This document shows, piece by piece, positions 22,416 to 30,758 of a stretch of 64,000 nucleotides of DNA. This DNA is from Neptunomonas japonica JAMM 1380 (lineage in GTDB: Bacteria; Pseudomonadota; Gammaproteobacteria; Pseudomonadales; Balneatricaceae): assembly GCF_016592555.1 (NCBI RefSeq), contig NZ_AP014546.1, positions 558,001 through 622,000 of the forward strand. The letters are read 5' to 3'. Within the stretch, counting starts at the first letter, position 1. The number at the start of each line of letters is the position of its first letter. The notes below the pieces were generated by a model. That model was given only the letters and a program-made list of their open reading frames with translations. It had not been told where the DNA came from and did not search any database. The position numbers and the translations under genes were made by a program.

Positions 22416-22895
22416 CTATTTGCAGAAGAGTTCTACATTTTCTTTCGCATCTTGAATGGCGTTGCGTGCAGCAGCGCCTTTTAACTTTTGCTTTTTGCCG
22501 GTAGCCAAGTTAATACCTTTAACACCATTGTTTTTGTATTTTGTGTAACGTTGCTTGTATTTTTCACACATATCTTTATCGCGCGCTTCTTGCTTGAGCA
22601 TGGCTTTTTGCTCAGCCTGTATATGTTTTTCTTTTCGTATTTCGTTTTGTTTATCTTGTTCTACGCGACGTATATCTCGTTTTTTCTGATTGAGTAAGCG
22701 CTCTTGCCTATTAGCATTGGCACGATCTACTGGTAGCTTTTGTAGCTTTACTTCTTCAATATGAGGAGCCAGCACGCGTGGCGTGCTGGAGTAGTGAAGC
22801 TTGCCGTTTTCATCTTTCCATTTATATATTTCCGCGTTTGCTATTGGGCTTGTAAGTAGCAAGGCGATGATAAAAGGTAGAATGTTGTGCGGCAT
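22416..22895 (-). CDS. Periplasmic DUF4124 protein
   Basis: A 159-residue exported protein: signal peptide about 1-22 (ILPFIIALLLTSPIANA), then the DUF4124 signature EIYKWKDENGKLHYSSTPR, then a very Lys/Arg/Gln-rich helical segment (about 65-125), and a C terminus ending in a Cys-Lys. DUF4124 proteins are common and uncharacterised in gammaproteobacteria. The upstream TTG at 22907 has no ribosome site, so ATG 22895 is used. Convergent with the ybeL-like gene. Confidence 0.8.
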   Translation of the reverse strand: MPHNILPFIIALLLTSPIANAEIYKWKDENGKLHYSSTPRVLAPHIEEVKLQKLPVDRANANRQERLLNQKKRDIRRVEQDKQNEIRKEKHIQAEQKAMLKQEARDKDMCEKYKQRYTKYKNNGVKGINLATGKKQKLKGAAARNAIQDAKENVELFCK

Positions 22896-22928
22896 CGGTC
22901 GTCTCAATTTTGGATTAGAAATATATGT

Positions 22929-24032
22929 CTAATCTATAAGATCGTATTGATTACGCAAAATATCAATAATATCTGCTTTAGGGGTGTCAGAAAGTATCAA
23001 TTTTTTGCCAGTTACTTTCTCTGCAATACCTATATAGGTTGCAGAAATGTCCATCATCACCGCCTCAGGTAATGAATTATCGCGTGCTAGTGCTTCTCGC
23101 TCAGGCATGCGCTCTTTGTTAAGTAGAATGTCTGGATCAGGAAAGTGGTTTAATAACCATTGGCGGAAGCCTTCTTTGGAGTTTTCAACAATGTGACCAT
23201 TGTTATAAGACGCTTCATCCCAAATACGTGAAGAGTCGGGTGTGCCGACTTCATCCATATAAATTAGCTTCTCGTTGCCAGCGGCATCAGTGACATAGCC
23301 AAATTCAAATTTAGTATCGACAAATATTTGTCCCAAGGCTGCTAAGGCATCACTAATAACGCCAAAACCTTCTTTCAATAGTTTCTCGTATTGCTTTATG
23401 TCATCTTGGCTACGCAGGTTAAAAGCAGCAAAGTTATCTTCTAAATTTTGGCGGGTGATGTTTACATCATCTGCTTCTGGTACGCCTGGAATCCCTTTGA
23501 GAATACCTTTCGTTGAGGGCGTGATCAGAATTTCGGGAAGTTTTTGGTCTTTTTTCAAACCGTCGGGTAACTGAATGCCACAGAACTCACGTTCGCCTTT
23601 AGAGTAAGAGCGCCACATAGAGCCGGTAATGTATTGACGACAAATAGCTTCAATCATTACCGGCTTGGCTTTTTGTACGATCCACACAAATGGATGTGGG
23701 ATATCTAAAATATGGCTATCGGCTAAACCGTTATCATGGAATAGCTTAAACCAGTGGTTAGATATGGCGTTAAGTGCAGCGCCTTTTCCAGGTACCCCAT
23801 GCATACCGCCTTCGCCATGCCAGATGCAGTCAAAAGCAGAAATACGGTCACTGATAACCATAATGGCTAGCGGAGCATCGGCGGCAACATCGTAGCCTTT
23901 TTCTTCGATAAGGCGTCGGCTATCAGCTTCGGTTAGCCAGTAAACCGAGCGTACTTTACCGCTGTGGACGGGGCTATCGGTACGAATCGGCAGATCGTTA
24001 TTAACTGCTAGCACTTTATCGGCAAGACTCAT
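22929..24032 (-). CDS. purC: Phosphoribosylaminoimidazole-succinocarboxamide synthase (long form)
   Basis: PurC joins aspartate to CAIR in purine synthesis. At 367 residues it is the long bacterial form, not the ~237-residue E. coli form. Visible SAICAR-synthetase features: GKVRSVYWL near the N terminus (ATP P-loop-like GKVR), [26 protein letters not shown] [25 protein letters not shown], and the catalytic/metal region [11 protein letters not shown]...[12 protein letters not shown]. No other purine gene adjoins it. Confidence 0.95.
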   Translation of the reverse strand: MSLADKVLAVNNDLPIRTDSPVHSGKVRSVYWLTEADSRRLIEEKGYDVAADAPLAIMVISDRISAFDCIWHGEGGMHGVPGKGAALNAISNHWFKLFHDNGLADSHILDIPHPFVWIVQKAKPVMIEAICRQYITGSMWRSYSKGEREFCGIQLPDGLKKDQKLPEILITPSTKGILKGIPGVPEADDVNITRQNLEDNFAAFNLRSQDDIKQYEKLLKEGFGVISDALAALGQIFVDTKFEFGYVTDAAGNEKLIYMDEVGTPDSSRIWDEASYNNGHIVENSKEGFRQWLLNHFPDPDILLNKERMPEREALARDNSLPEAVMMDISATYIGIAEKVTGKKLILSDTPKADIIDILRNQYDLID

Positions 24033-24160
24033 GAGTTACGCTGTCCTGTTTAGGATGGATTGTATAGATTTCATAGAATAGGTTTAGGCGGGGATTTTAT
24101 CAGATTAGAAAATATGAGACACGATTTTTACGTAAGAAGAGGGAGGTGCTTAGTAGATAT

Positions 24161-24190
24161 AAAAATGCCCTAGTGCAAGCTAGGGCATTT
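24161..24190 (-). terminator. Intrinsic terminator after the PEP-CTERM gene
   Basis: ATGCCCTAG and CTAGGGCAT make a perfect 9-bp stem with a 6-base loop; read on the minus strand it is followed by TTTTTATA. It lies about 25 bases past the PEP-CTERM gene stop. Confidence 0.85.
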
Positions 24191-24212
24191 GGAAGTTACT
24201 GTTAGGTGATGA

Positions 24213-24842
24213 TTAAACAGCTTTACGTTTGATGTTTGAGAAGCGCAGGCCAACTAAACCTAAGCCGAATAAAAGCAAAGTAGCTGGTTCTGGTACATCG
24301 TTGCTGTTAGATGCAAATAGAAAGTTATCAAATTTAGTAGATGTATTTGCACCGCCGTTGCTAGGGTCGTCCTGGAAAACAAAAGAGCTTAAAGCCGTAT
24401 CTGTTACTAGGCCAAAGAAACCAGATGTTCCTGAAGTGCCTACGTTGAACGACTGTCCATCAACAGTAAGTACAGTGTAATCAGAGGTAGGGTCTTCATT
24501 AGAAAAGTCAAAACCAAATGCTAAAAGACCATTATCAAAGGTAATAGTCATAGTATCTGGGATATTGCAGCAATCAGTATAGAAGTCTAAATGGTTGCTA
24601 GAGAAGGTGCTTGATGAGCCGCCACTAAGAACAGAAAGTCTAATACCAGAGCCAGTAGCTACGACTGAAAAATCCCCGAAATCTTGGTTTGAGAACCCGC
24701 TAATTGAATTGGCATCAAAATTATAAGACGACGTTGAGCCTGCAGCCGACAAAAAAGATGCCTGATTAGTAAATGTTGTAATTAGTGCTGCTTGAGCTTT
24801 TAGAGTGAATAAGCTGATAAAAGCAATTGCTAGGTATTTCAT
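24213..24842 (-). CDS. PEP-CTERM sorted exported protein
   Basis: A 209-residue exported protein with a Sec signal (about 1-18) and a C-terminal PEP-CTERM tripartite signal: VPEP, a hydrophobic helix (ATLLLFGLGLVGLRF) and a basic tail (KRK). Such proteins are recognised by an exosortase and are linked with exopolysaccharide and floc formation. The body is Ser/Gly/Asn/Asp-rich with a probable beta-sandwich (MTITFDNGLLAFGFDF) like other PEP-CTERM proteins. No exosortase lies in this window, so it must be encoded elsewhere. The gene is flanked by its own terminator and a sigma-54 promoter, so it is an independent unit. Confidence 0.88.
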   Translation of the reverse strand: MKYLAIAFISLFTLKAQAALITTFTNQASFLSAAGSTSSYNFDANSISGFSNQDFGDFSVVATGSGIRLSVLSGGSSSTFSSNHLDFYTDCCNIPDTMTITFDNGLLAFGFDFSNEDPTSDYTVLTVDGQSFNVGTSGTSGFFGLVTDTALSSFVFQDDPSNGGANTSTKFDNFLFASNSNDVPEPATLLLFGLGLVGLRFSNIKRKAV

Positions 24843-24882
24843 TCTGTCGCCTTACGTTGATAAATTGATTTTCAAATGTAAA

Positions 24883-24897
24883 GCAAATCCAGTGCCA
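24883..24897 (-). promoter_or_regulatory. Sigma-54 (-24/-12) promoter of the PEP-CTERM gene
   Basis: The minus strand reads TGGCACTGGATTTGC, matching the RpoN consensus TGGCACg-N4-TTGC at all invariant bases with the correct GG-to-GC spacing. The start codon is about 40 bases downstream, leaving room for a short 5' leader with a TAAGG ribosome site. RpoN control of PEP-CTERM genes through the PrsK/PrsR pair is known in other floc-forming bacteria; activator sites were not identified here. Confidence 0.8.
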
Positions 24898-24929
24898 GTT
24901 TTATAAGTTATTGATATTTATGATTTTAT

Positions 24930-24958
24930 TAAATAACAAAACGTCTCTAAAAAGAGAC
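24930..24958 (-). terminator. Intrinsic terminator after the helicase gene
   Basis: GTCTCT / AGAGAC (6-bp perfect stem, 4-base loop, 24943-24958). On the minus strand it is followed by GTTTTGTTATTT. It lies 40 bases after the helicase stop and just upstream of the sigma-54 promoter. Confidence 0.6.
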
Positions 24959-24997
24959 TGTAAGAAAATCTGACGTTTTTGTCTCTTTTTTGAGTCG

Positions 24998-26296
24998 CTA
25001 CTTCTTTTGCTTTTGCTTTTGCTTTTGCTTTTGCTTTTGTTTCGCTTTGCCCGTTACTTTTGCTGTCGTCACTTTATTACGAATAATTTTAGTTTGGCTG
25101 GCTTTGTTGGTGCGTGGCTTATGCGCTTTTTGTGAGAGCTGCTTTCGAATGTTGTCTCGGCTGCCTACTTCATAGCCTTTTTGATAGATTCGTTGAATAC
25201 GAGAACCTATTAAACGCTCAATGTCGTCTAGTGCACGCTCCTCTTCTCGACTAACAAAAGAAATGGCATGGCCCTTAGCGCCTGCGCGACCAGTACGACC
25301 AATGCGATGTACGTAATCTTCAGCTAGGTAGGGAAGGTTGTAGTTTACAACATACTCAAGACCTTTAATGTCCAAACCGCGCGCGGCAACTTCGGTTGCG
25401 ATCATGACTTGAACTTTGCCGGCTTTAAAATCGGCTAAAGCTCGTTTGCGTGACCCTTGTGTTTTATCGCCATGGCAAACAACGTAAGAGATTTTGTCCA
25501 TTTTAAAATCGACTACTAACTCATCGGCTTGGGCTTTTGTGCTGGTAAAGACCAATACTTGAAACCAGTTATGCTTTTTGATCAACTCAACAAATAAGTC
25601 TGCTTTGCGGCGCTCTTCAACTGGGTAGACTACATGCTCGATTGTATCGGCTGTTGCATTTTGCTTCGCCGCACGGATTGTCTCGTGACGTGACATTAGT
25701 TTTTTAGCCAACTCGTTTACCGTAGACGTGGCCGTGGCAGAGAACATTAGTGTTTGATGCTGTTTCGATGTCTGCTGGATCAGCTTGTACACATCGCTGA
25801 TAAAACCCATGTCCAGCATGCGGTCGGCTTCATCTAGAACGACAAACTCAACTTGCGTCAGGCTGATATTGCATTGCACTACATGCTCAAGTAGACGGCC
25901 GGGTGTTGCTACCAAAATATCAACCCCAGCTTTTAGCTTACCCTTTTGCGATACAGTACTTACACCCCCATAGATCCCTTTGACAGTAAATGGCAGAAAC
26001 TGTGCATAACCTTTAATAGTGCTCGTCAGCTGCTCAGCAAGCTCGCGCGTGGGGGCTAAGATCAAGGTTCGCACATGGCCAGGCTGTGTTGTTGCTGGAC
26101 GATCAATCATCTGCTGTAAAATAGGTACCGTAAACGCGGCTGTTTTGCCGGTACCCGTTTGCGCATTTGCCAGTACATCTTTACCGCGACGAGCAGGAAT
26201 GATCGCTTGCTCTTGGATAGGCGTCATTTGGCTGTAACCACAAGCATCCAGAGCGCGTTGTAACTCAGGTGCTAGATCTAAAGAGGAGAATTTCAT
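24998..26296 (-). CDS. DEAD-box ATP-dependent RNA helicase (RhlE-like)
   Basis: A 432-residue helicase. Q motif region YSQMTPIQEQAI, motif I AQTGTGKT, Ia PTRELAEQ, II DEAD, III SAT, IV VLVFTSTK, V ARGLDIKG, VI HRIGRTGRAG are all intact in two RecA folds (about 1-370). The basic tail (about 375-432) ends in an alternating Lys-Gln run. Best resemblance is to RhlE, involved in ribosome maturation and RNA turnover; SrmB-type roles cannot be excluded. Divergent from the MOSC gene across 250 bases. Confidence 0.94.
   Translation of the reverse strand: MKFSSLDLAPELQRALDACGYSQMTPIQEQAIIPARRGKDVLANAQTGTGKTAAFTVPILQQMIDRPATTQPGHVRTLILAPTRELAEQLTSTIKGYAQFLPFTVKGIYGGVSTVSQKGKLKAGVDILVATPGRLLEHVVQCNISLTQVEFVVLDEADRMLDMGFISDVYKLIQQTSKQHQTLMFSATATSTVNELAKKLMSRHETIRAAKQNATADTIEHVVYPVEERRKADLFVELIKKHNWFQVLVFTSTKAQADELVVDFKMDKISYVVCHGDKTQGSRKRALADFKAGKVQVMIATEVAARGLDIKGLEYVVNYNLPYLAEDYVHRIGRTGRAGAKGHAISFVSREEERALDDIERLIGSRIQRIYQKGYEVGSRDNIRKQLSQKAHKPRTNKASQTKIIRNKVTTAKVTGKAKQKQKQKQKQKQKK
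25004..25039. repeat. Hexanucleotide microsatellite, six copies of CTTTTG
   Basis: Six perfect tandem CTTTTG units at the 3' end of the helicase gene encode the Lys-Gln repeats. Because each unit is two codons, copy-number change would alter tail length without shifting frame. Confidence 0.95.
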
Positions 26297-26546
26297 TGTC
26301 TATCCTTTGTGGACACAGCCACAGCCAAAATACAGGGCGGCTATTATAAAGGAAATCTGTCTTGTGAGTGTCGTTTTTTATAGAGGCTTTGTCGTTATGA
26401 AGAGATCTTAACTTTTTATAAAAAACGGCGTGTCATTGTGAAGCGTGATCAATGTTTTTGTATAAAATTGGGTGGCTATTTTATTTTTTGATATACAGTA
26501 TTTTTTAAGGCGAACAGTATCAGTTACCTAGATGAGAAAGGGCAAT

Positions 26547-27263
26547 ATGAAGAATCAAAACTATCTCGATAAAGTGTATTGCGGGACAGTAGCTCAGCGC
26601 TACGGGCTTGAAACTGCTATTGATAAATCAGTCATTAAAATAAACCTTTATCTCTCTAGTGAAGGGCTGGAGGGTGATCAGTGCGCTGATCACAAACACC
26701 ATGGTGGTGCTGAGCGAGCTTTGCATCAGTATCCGTTGGAGCACTACGTGTTCTGGGAAAATAAATACGGTACCAATAACCAGTGGCAGGCTCCAGGCAT
26801 GGGTGAAAACCTCAGTTGTGCAGGGATGACAGAAGATACCGTCTGCTTGGGAGATCGTTATCAATGGGGAGAGGCTATTATTGAAGTTAGCCAGCCTCGC
26901 TCACCCTGTTTTAAGCTGAATCAGCGTTGGAATATTGAGCGCTTTTCTGTTGATATGCAGGAACTAAGTCTTTGTGGTTGGTTATATCGAGTTATTCAGC
27001 CAGGTGTCGTGAGTGTAAAGCAGCCGTTAGTGCTGGTGGATCGAGAGTCAAACGCGATGACAATACGTGAAGTATGTGAGGTTTTCTTTGGTGACCCATT
27101 GAACAGGGATGGATTGCTAAAATTGAAACTGCAACGCAAACTATCAGCGAGTTGGATGGATAAGGTAATACAACGCCTTGAAAACCATGAAGTAGAGAAC
27201 TGGAGTTTTAGGTTATTGGGGCGAGCAGACAGCAAAGCGACAGGGCAACAAAATGTTTTCTAA
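26547..27263 (+). CDS. MOSC domain protein (YiiM-like)
   Basis: A 238-residue cytoplasmic protein with a MOSC domain (about 30-170), including GDQCADHKHHGGAERALHQY and the conserved cysteine in SQPRSPCFKL that binds molybdenum cofactor in family members. The C-terminal helices match the YiiM 3-alpha extension. YiiM-type proteins reduce N-hydroxylated bases such as 6-hydroxylaminopurine. ATG 26547 is chosen over 26532 because AGAAAGGG lies at the right distance before it. Confidence 0.87.
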   Translation: MKNQNYLDKVYCGTVAQRYGLETAIDKSVIKINLYLSSEGLEGDQCADHKHHGGAERALHQYPLEHYVFWENKYGTNNQWQAPGMGENLSCAGMTEDTVCLGDRYQWGEAIIEVSQPRSPCFKLNQRWNIERFSVDMQELSLCGWLYRVIQPGVVSVKQPLVLVDRESNAMTIREVCEVFFGDPLNRDGLLKLKLQRKLSASWMDKVIQRLENHEVENWSFRLLGRADSKATGQQNVF

Positions 27264-27292
27264 GTTTAATAAAGATAAAACAGGTTTTTCTT

Positions 27293-27664
27293 ATGAATAA
27301 TTCACATTACTTTTACCGTACTGCTATTTATACTCAAAAAAATAATGAAATTGGCTTGGTCGACATTAACCAGCTAGATAATGTTACGCCGTTAGATGAA
27401 TGGCTTGGCCTTGTGGTTTCGTTAGCGGATGGAGCACATTCAATTCAGGAGTTGCTAGATTACGTAAGCAGTCGTTACTCTTCAGTACCTGCTAACCTTG
27501 AAGAGACCATCCATTCGGTAATAGAGAGGCTTGAAGAGGGGAACCTTATTAAGTTGAGTGATAAGCCTGTCGCTCTTCCTTATTATCTTGCTGAGCCTAT
27601 TGAGGCGCTTGATCTGGATAAGGCCCGAAAGTTAATAGCAGAAGACGGATACACGCTTCACTAA
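27293..27664 (+). CDS. Small PqqD/RRE-like fold protein, function unknown
   Basis: A 123-residue protein without signal peptide. Residues about 35-95 (EWLGLVVSLADGAHSIQELLDYV ... ERLEEGNLIKL, here abridged) follow the strand-helix-helix-winged pattern of PqqD-like peptide-recognition domains, in which a DG turn precedes a helix. No radical-SAM or precursor peptide gene is adjacent; the upstream MOSC gene ends 29 bases earlier and may be co-transcribed. The fold assignment is inference. Confidence 0.55.
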   Translation: MNNSHYFYRTAIYTQKNNEIGLVDINQLDNVTPLDEWLGLVVSLADGAHSIQELLDYVSSRYSSVPANLEETIHSVIERLEEGNLIKLSDKPVALPYYLAEPIEALDLDKARKLIAEDGYTLH

Positions 27665-27757
27665 CAGGCTATCTTTTCATAGTTAAGACTAGCTTTCTGG
27701 TTTGAGAGTTAATCATGGATGCTTGGTTGGCTTTGCTATCTAAAATAAGGATGTTAT

Positions 27758-28321
27758 ATGCAAAAGTTACTTAACCTATTGAGGGTAAGTGCTTCAGGGA
27801 AGCTTGTATTACTTTTATGGGTAGTCACCATGGCTACCTTTTCAGTTATGTGGTTTTTGTCACTCCCCGCCGTCGAGCACTTTGTGCCAGGAAAAGTATT
27901 ATTTGACCTATCCTTTACTGGGTATTCGTATGAGTACGCCGTTTCATTGCTGGATGAGCTAGGTGTACAGGGGCGAGATGTATACCTATACCTTCAATTG
28001 CCTGTCGATTTTATTTTTCCGGGGCTTTTGGCAATATCGAGTGCGTTGCTTCTCACGTGGGTTTTTAGCAAAGGTTATGCGCCTAACTCTAGAGTCTTCT
28101 ACTTTGCAATTGTTCCGTTTTTAGGTGGGCTTTTTGATTACTTAGAAAATATAAGCATTCTGCAAATGATTTACGCCTACCCTAATATTCCTCAACAATT
28201 TGTTAATGCTTCCAGTGCTTTTACACAGTTGAAGACCTGGCTTACTGTTTTGGCTTTTTTGCTTCTGTTGGTCGGTGTTTTCAGGGCGATTAGGAATTAC
28301 TCAGCAATAACCCGCAATTAG
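27758..28321 (+). CDS. Four-helix integral membrane protein, function unknown
   Basis: A 187-residue protein with four predicted transmembrane segments (about 17-37, 80-103, 113-135 and 155-178) and a periplasmic-looking loop after the first. It is not recognised as a named family. FLGGLFDYLENISILQMI between helices three and four could be a conserved motif. It stands alone between the PqqD-like gene and the trp operon. Confidence 0.7.
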   Translation: MQKLLNLLRVSASGKLVLLLWVVTMATFSVMWFLSLPAVEHFVPGKVLFDLSFTGYSYEYAVSLLDELGVQGRDVYLYLQLPVDFIFPGLLAISSALLLTWVFSKGYAPNSRVFYFAIVPFLGGLFDYLENISILQMIYAYPNIPQQFVNASSAFTQLKTWLTVLAFLLLLVGVFRAIRNYSAITRN

Positions 28322-28387
28322 ACAATTCTAGCTTATAAGGTTAGCGCTACTTGTTGCTCTGGCGTGATAAGTAACGGTGCTTACCTA

Positions 28388-28423
28388 TTGACATTTTTTT
28401 TAATTGCACTAGCATACTAGTAC
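28388..28423 (+). promoter_or_regulatory. Promoter and trp operator of the trpR-trpE-trpG operon
   Basis: TTGACA at 28388-28393 is a consensus -35; TAGCAT at 28410-28415 (16-base spacer) is the best -10. Bases 28406-28423 read GCACTAGCATACTAGTAC, matching the E. coli trp operator core GNACTAG-N4-CTAGTNC at every specified position. The operator covers the -10 and runs up to the base before the trpR ATG, so TrpR should repress its own operon when tryptophan is plentiful. Confidence 0.85.
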
Positions 28424-28666
28424 ATGAATACAAATAAGCAATATACTCTTGAATTAATGGAACATCTGCTGGTATTAAAAACGCCAGATGAGATGGAGCA
28501 GGCATTACGTGCGCTGCTAACCCCGGCTGAATTTAGTGAGGTCACTAAACGTTTACAGATCTTTAAGATGCTGGGACAGGGTATACCGCAACGCCAAATT
28601 GCTGAGACGCTGGGTGTAGGTATTGCGACTGTGACGCGTGGGTCGCGTGCGCTTAAAGTCGATTAA
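28424..28666 (+). CDS. trpR: Trp operon repressor
   Basis: An 80-residue TrpR, shorter than the 108-residue E. coli protein through a reduced N-terminal arm. The reading head is intact: LTPAEFSEVTKRLQIFKML then IPQRQIAETLGVGIATVTRGSRALK, equal to the E. coli helix-turn-helix. ATG 28424 is eight bases after the probable -10, so the mRNA would have almost no leader. It is 26 bases from trpE, giving an autoregulated trpR-trpE-trpG operon, a different arrangement from E. coli where trpR is unlinked. Confidence 0.93.
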   Translation: MNTNKQYTLELMEHLLVLKTPDEMEQALRALLTPAEFSEVTKRLQIFKMLGQGIPQRQIAETLGVGIATVTRGSRALKVD

Positions 28667-28692
28667 GAATGAATGCTAGTGAATAAGGTTAA

Positions 28693-30090
28693 ATGAATAT
28701 GACATCGCGCAAACCTGATCGTATTGATCTGTCAAGAAAACCGCATTATGTAACGATCGCTTCTGACTGCGATTTTTTTGATCTATTTAAAAAAATAGAA
28801 AAGCAGTTTGAGACTTGCTTTATGTTGGAATCGTTAGGTGAAGATAGCTTTATTTCTCGCCATTCGATTATTGGTTTTGATCCGGAAAAAATCATCTGGG
28901 CAGAAGAGAAAACCCTTTTCATTCAGGAGCGTGATGGCCAGTGCGCGCAGTACCAAAGCGATAATCCGTATTATTTGTTACGTGAACTTGTGCCACAAAA
29001 TGTTTTATCCCGAAAGTATGCGGGTGGTCTGACCGGTTACATCGGTTATGACAGTATGAACTACTTTGAGCCAACGCTTAACCTACAGCGCAGTGATATG
29101 TTCGAGGCGTTTAAGTTCGGGCTTTATAAAGATGGTTTGATACTCGATAAGATGACCGGTGAGGTGATCTATTTCTACTATACCGATAGTCGTTTAGATT
29201 TGGTTGAGTCATTGATTGCACAAGAGTACGTCGGTAATGGCGAGCTGGAAATCACTCCGATGGGTGAGACAATGACGCAAGCTGAGCACGCCTCAGCGGT
29301 TATGAAAGTTAAGCAAGATATTATTGACGGTAAAATTTTCCAGACAGAAGTTGGCTTTAAAAAACGCTTCAAGCTGGAAGGTGACACTATTAATATTTAT
29401 GAGCAACTGCGTGAAGTGAACCCATCACCGCAAATGTACTACGTTAAGTTTGGTGAGCAAAAGTTAATTGGAGCTAGCCCTGAGCTGCTGTTCCGTTTAC
29501 GCCAAGGGGAGATGGAAACCTTCCCGCTGGCGGGTACCGCCAAGCGTGGTGCAACTGAAGATGAAGATCGCGCATTAGCACGTGTCTTATTAAACGATCC
29601 AAAAGAAATTGCAGAGCACAATATGATTGTGGATCTGCATCGAAATGATATTGGCCGTGTCGCGCAATTCGGCACCGTTAAAGTGCGTAGCTTGATGGAT
29701 ATTAAACGCTTTAGTCATGTGCAGCATATTTCTAGTGAGATTGTTGGCATTATCGCTGAAGAACACGATATGTTCTCTGCGCTGGCCAGTAATTTTCCTG
29801 CAGGTACGTTAACCGGTGCGCCAAAAATTGAAGCGATGAAAGTGATCGATGATCTTGAATTAGATGGTCGCGGTCCCTACGGTGGTGCTGTTGGGCATTT
29901 TTCCTTTAATGGAGACTGTGCTTTTGCCATTCCTATTCGCACCGTTTTTGCTAATGGTGAAGAGGCATATGTACAAACTTGTGGCGGAAATGTGTATGAC
30001 TCCAACCCTGAAGATGAGTATGAAGAGATTCGTCGTAAGTTTGCAGGGACTAAAAAAGTCTTAGACCAGTTTATCAAGGAGGAGGCGTGA
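28693..30090 (+). CDS. trpE: Anthranilate synthase component I
   Basis: TrpE converts chorismate to anthranilate using ammonia from TrpG. The 465-residue protein keeps the tryptophan feedback motif (MLES, about 44-47), the chorismate-binding core (SPELLFRL, ETFPLAGTAKRG, DLHRNDIGRV, FPAGTLTGAPKIEAM) and an Ala rather than Lys in the PLAGT motif, which argues for anthranilate synthase and against PabB. The trp operator upstream supports the tryptophan role over a secondary-metabolite paralogue such as PhnA. It overlaps the trpG ribosome-binding region. Confidence 0.93.
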   Translation: MNMTSRKPDRIDLSRKPHYVTIASDCDFFDLFKKIEKQFETCFMLESLGEDSFISRHSIIGFDPEKIIWAEEKTLFIQERDGQCAQYQSDNPYYLLRELVPQNVLSRKYAGGLTGYIGYDSMNYFEPTLNLQRSDMFEAFKFGLYKDGLILDKMTGEVIYFYYTDSRLDLVESLIAQEYVGNGELEITPMGETMTQAEHASAVMKVKQDIIDGKIFQTEVGFKKRFKLEGDTINIYEQLREVNPSPQMYYVKFGEQKLIGASPELLFRLRQGEMETFPLAGTAKRGATEDEDRALARVLLNDPKEIAEHNMIVDLHRNDIGRVAQFGTVKVRSLMDIKRFSHVQHISSEIVGIIAEEHDMFSALASNFPAGTLTGAPKIEAMKVIDDLELDGRGPYGGAVGHFSFNGDCAFAIPIRTVFANGEEAYVQTCGGNVYDSNPEDEYEEIRRKFAGTKKVLDQFIKEEA

Positions 30091-30092
30091 GC

Positions 30093-30758
30093 ATGAAAGT
30101 TTACATTATCGATAATTATGACTCCTTTACGTATAACCTTTATCAGTTTATTGGTGAAATTTTAACCTCCGAAAAATCCAAGGGGCAAATTGAGAACTTT
30201 GAGATTGTGGTGAAGCGTAATGATCAAGTCACGTTAGCCGAGATTCAGGCGGCTAACCCGGATCGTATCATTATCTCGCCGGGACCGGGTTCGCCAGAGG
30301 ATGAGCACTATTTTGGTGTGTGTGCTCAAGTAATCTCTCAGTTTGGTAAAACTATTCCTTTACTTGGTGTGTGTTTAGGGATGCAGGGAATTGTGCATCA
30401 GTTTGGTGGTAAGGTTGTGAAAGCGCATGTGCCGATGCACGGTAAAATTAGCCCTATTACGCATAATGGAGAGGGAATATTTCGCGGTATTCCTGACCAG
30501 CTCGAAGTGATGCGTTATCACTCTTTGATGGCGGAAGCTGAGAGTTTTCCTGAGTGTTTAGAATTGACCTCTATTGTCGGGGAGCTTACGGCAGATGAGT
30601 TTGGTGATTATACAAAAATTCATCAAGGAGGAGAGTTCGAAGTGATGGCAGTACGTCACCGTGAATACCCTATCACGGGTATCCAGTTCCATCCTGAGTC
30701 TTTTGCTACTGAAGGTGGTAAAGAGCTAATCAGGAACTTCCTTTTTGCCGACGAGTAA
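30093..30758 (+). CDS. trpG: Anthranilate synthase component II (glutamine amidotransferase)
   Basis: Supplies ammonia to TrpE from glutamine. Class I amidotransferase triad: Cys in LLGVCLGMQGI (about residue 94) with His and Glu in IQFHPESF. The protein has 221 residues, about 25-30 more than usual TrpG, from an insert after the first helix (EILTSEKSKGQIENF) and one before the His/Glu motif. ATG 30093 follows a strong AAGGAGGAGG; an upstream GTG at 30087 is too close to it. Its last 29 bases overlap the convergent lnt gene. Confidence 0.92.
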   Translation: MKVYIIDNYDSFTYNLYQFIGEILTSEKSKGQIENFEIVVKRNDQVTLAEIQAANPDRIIISPGPGSPEDEHYFGVCAQVISQFGKTIPLLGVCLGMQGIVHQFGGKVVKAHVPMHGKISPITHNGEGIFRGIPDQLEVMRYHSLMAEAESFPECLELTSIVGELTADEFGDYTKIHQGGEFEVMAVRHREYPITGIQFHPESFATEGGKELIRNFLFADE

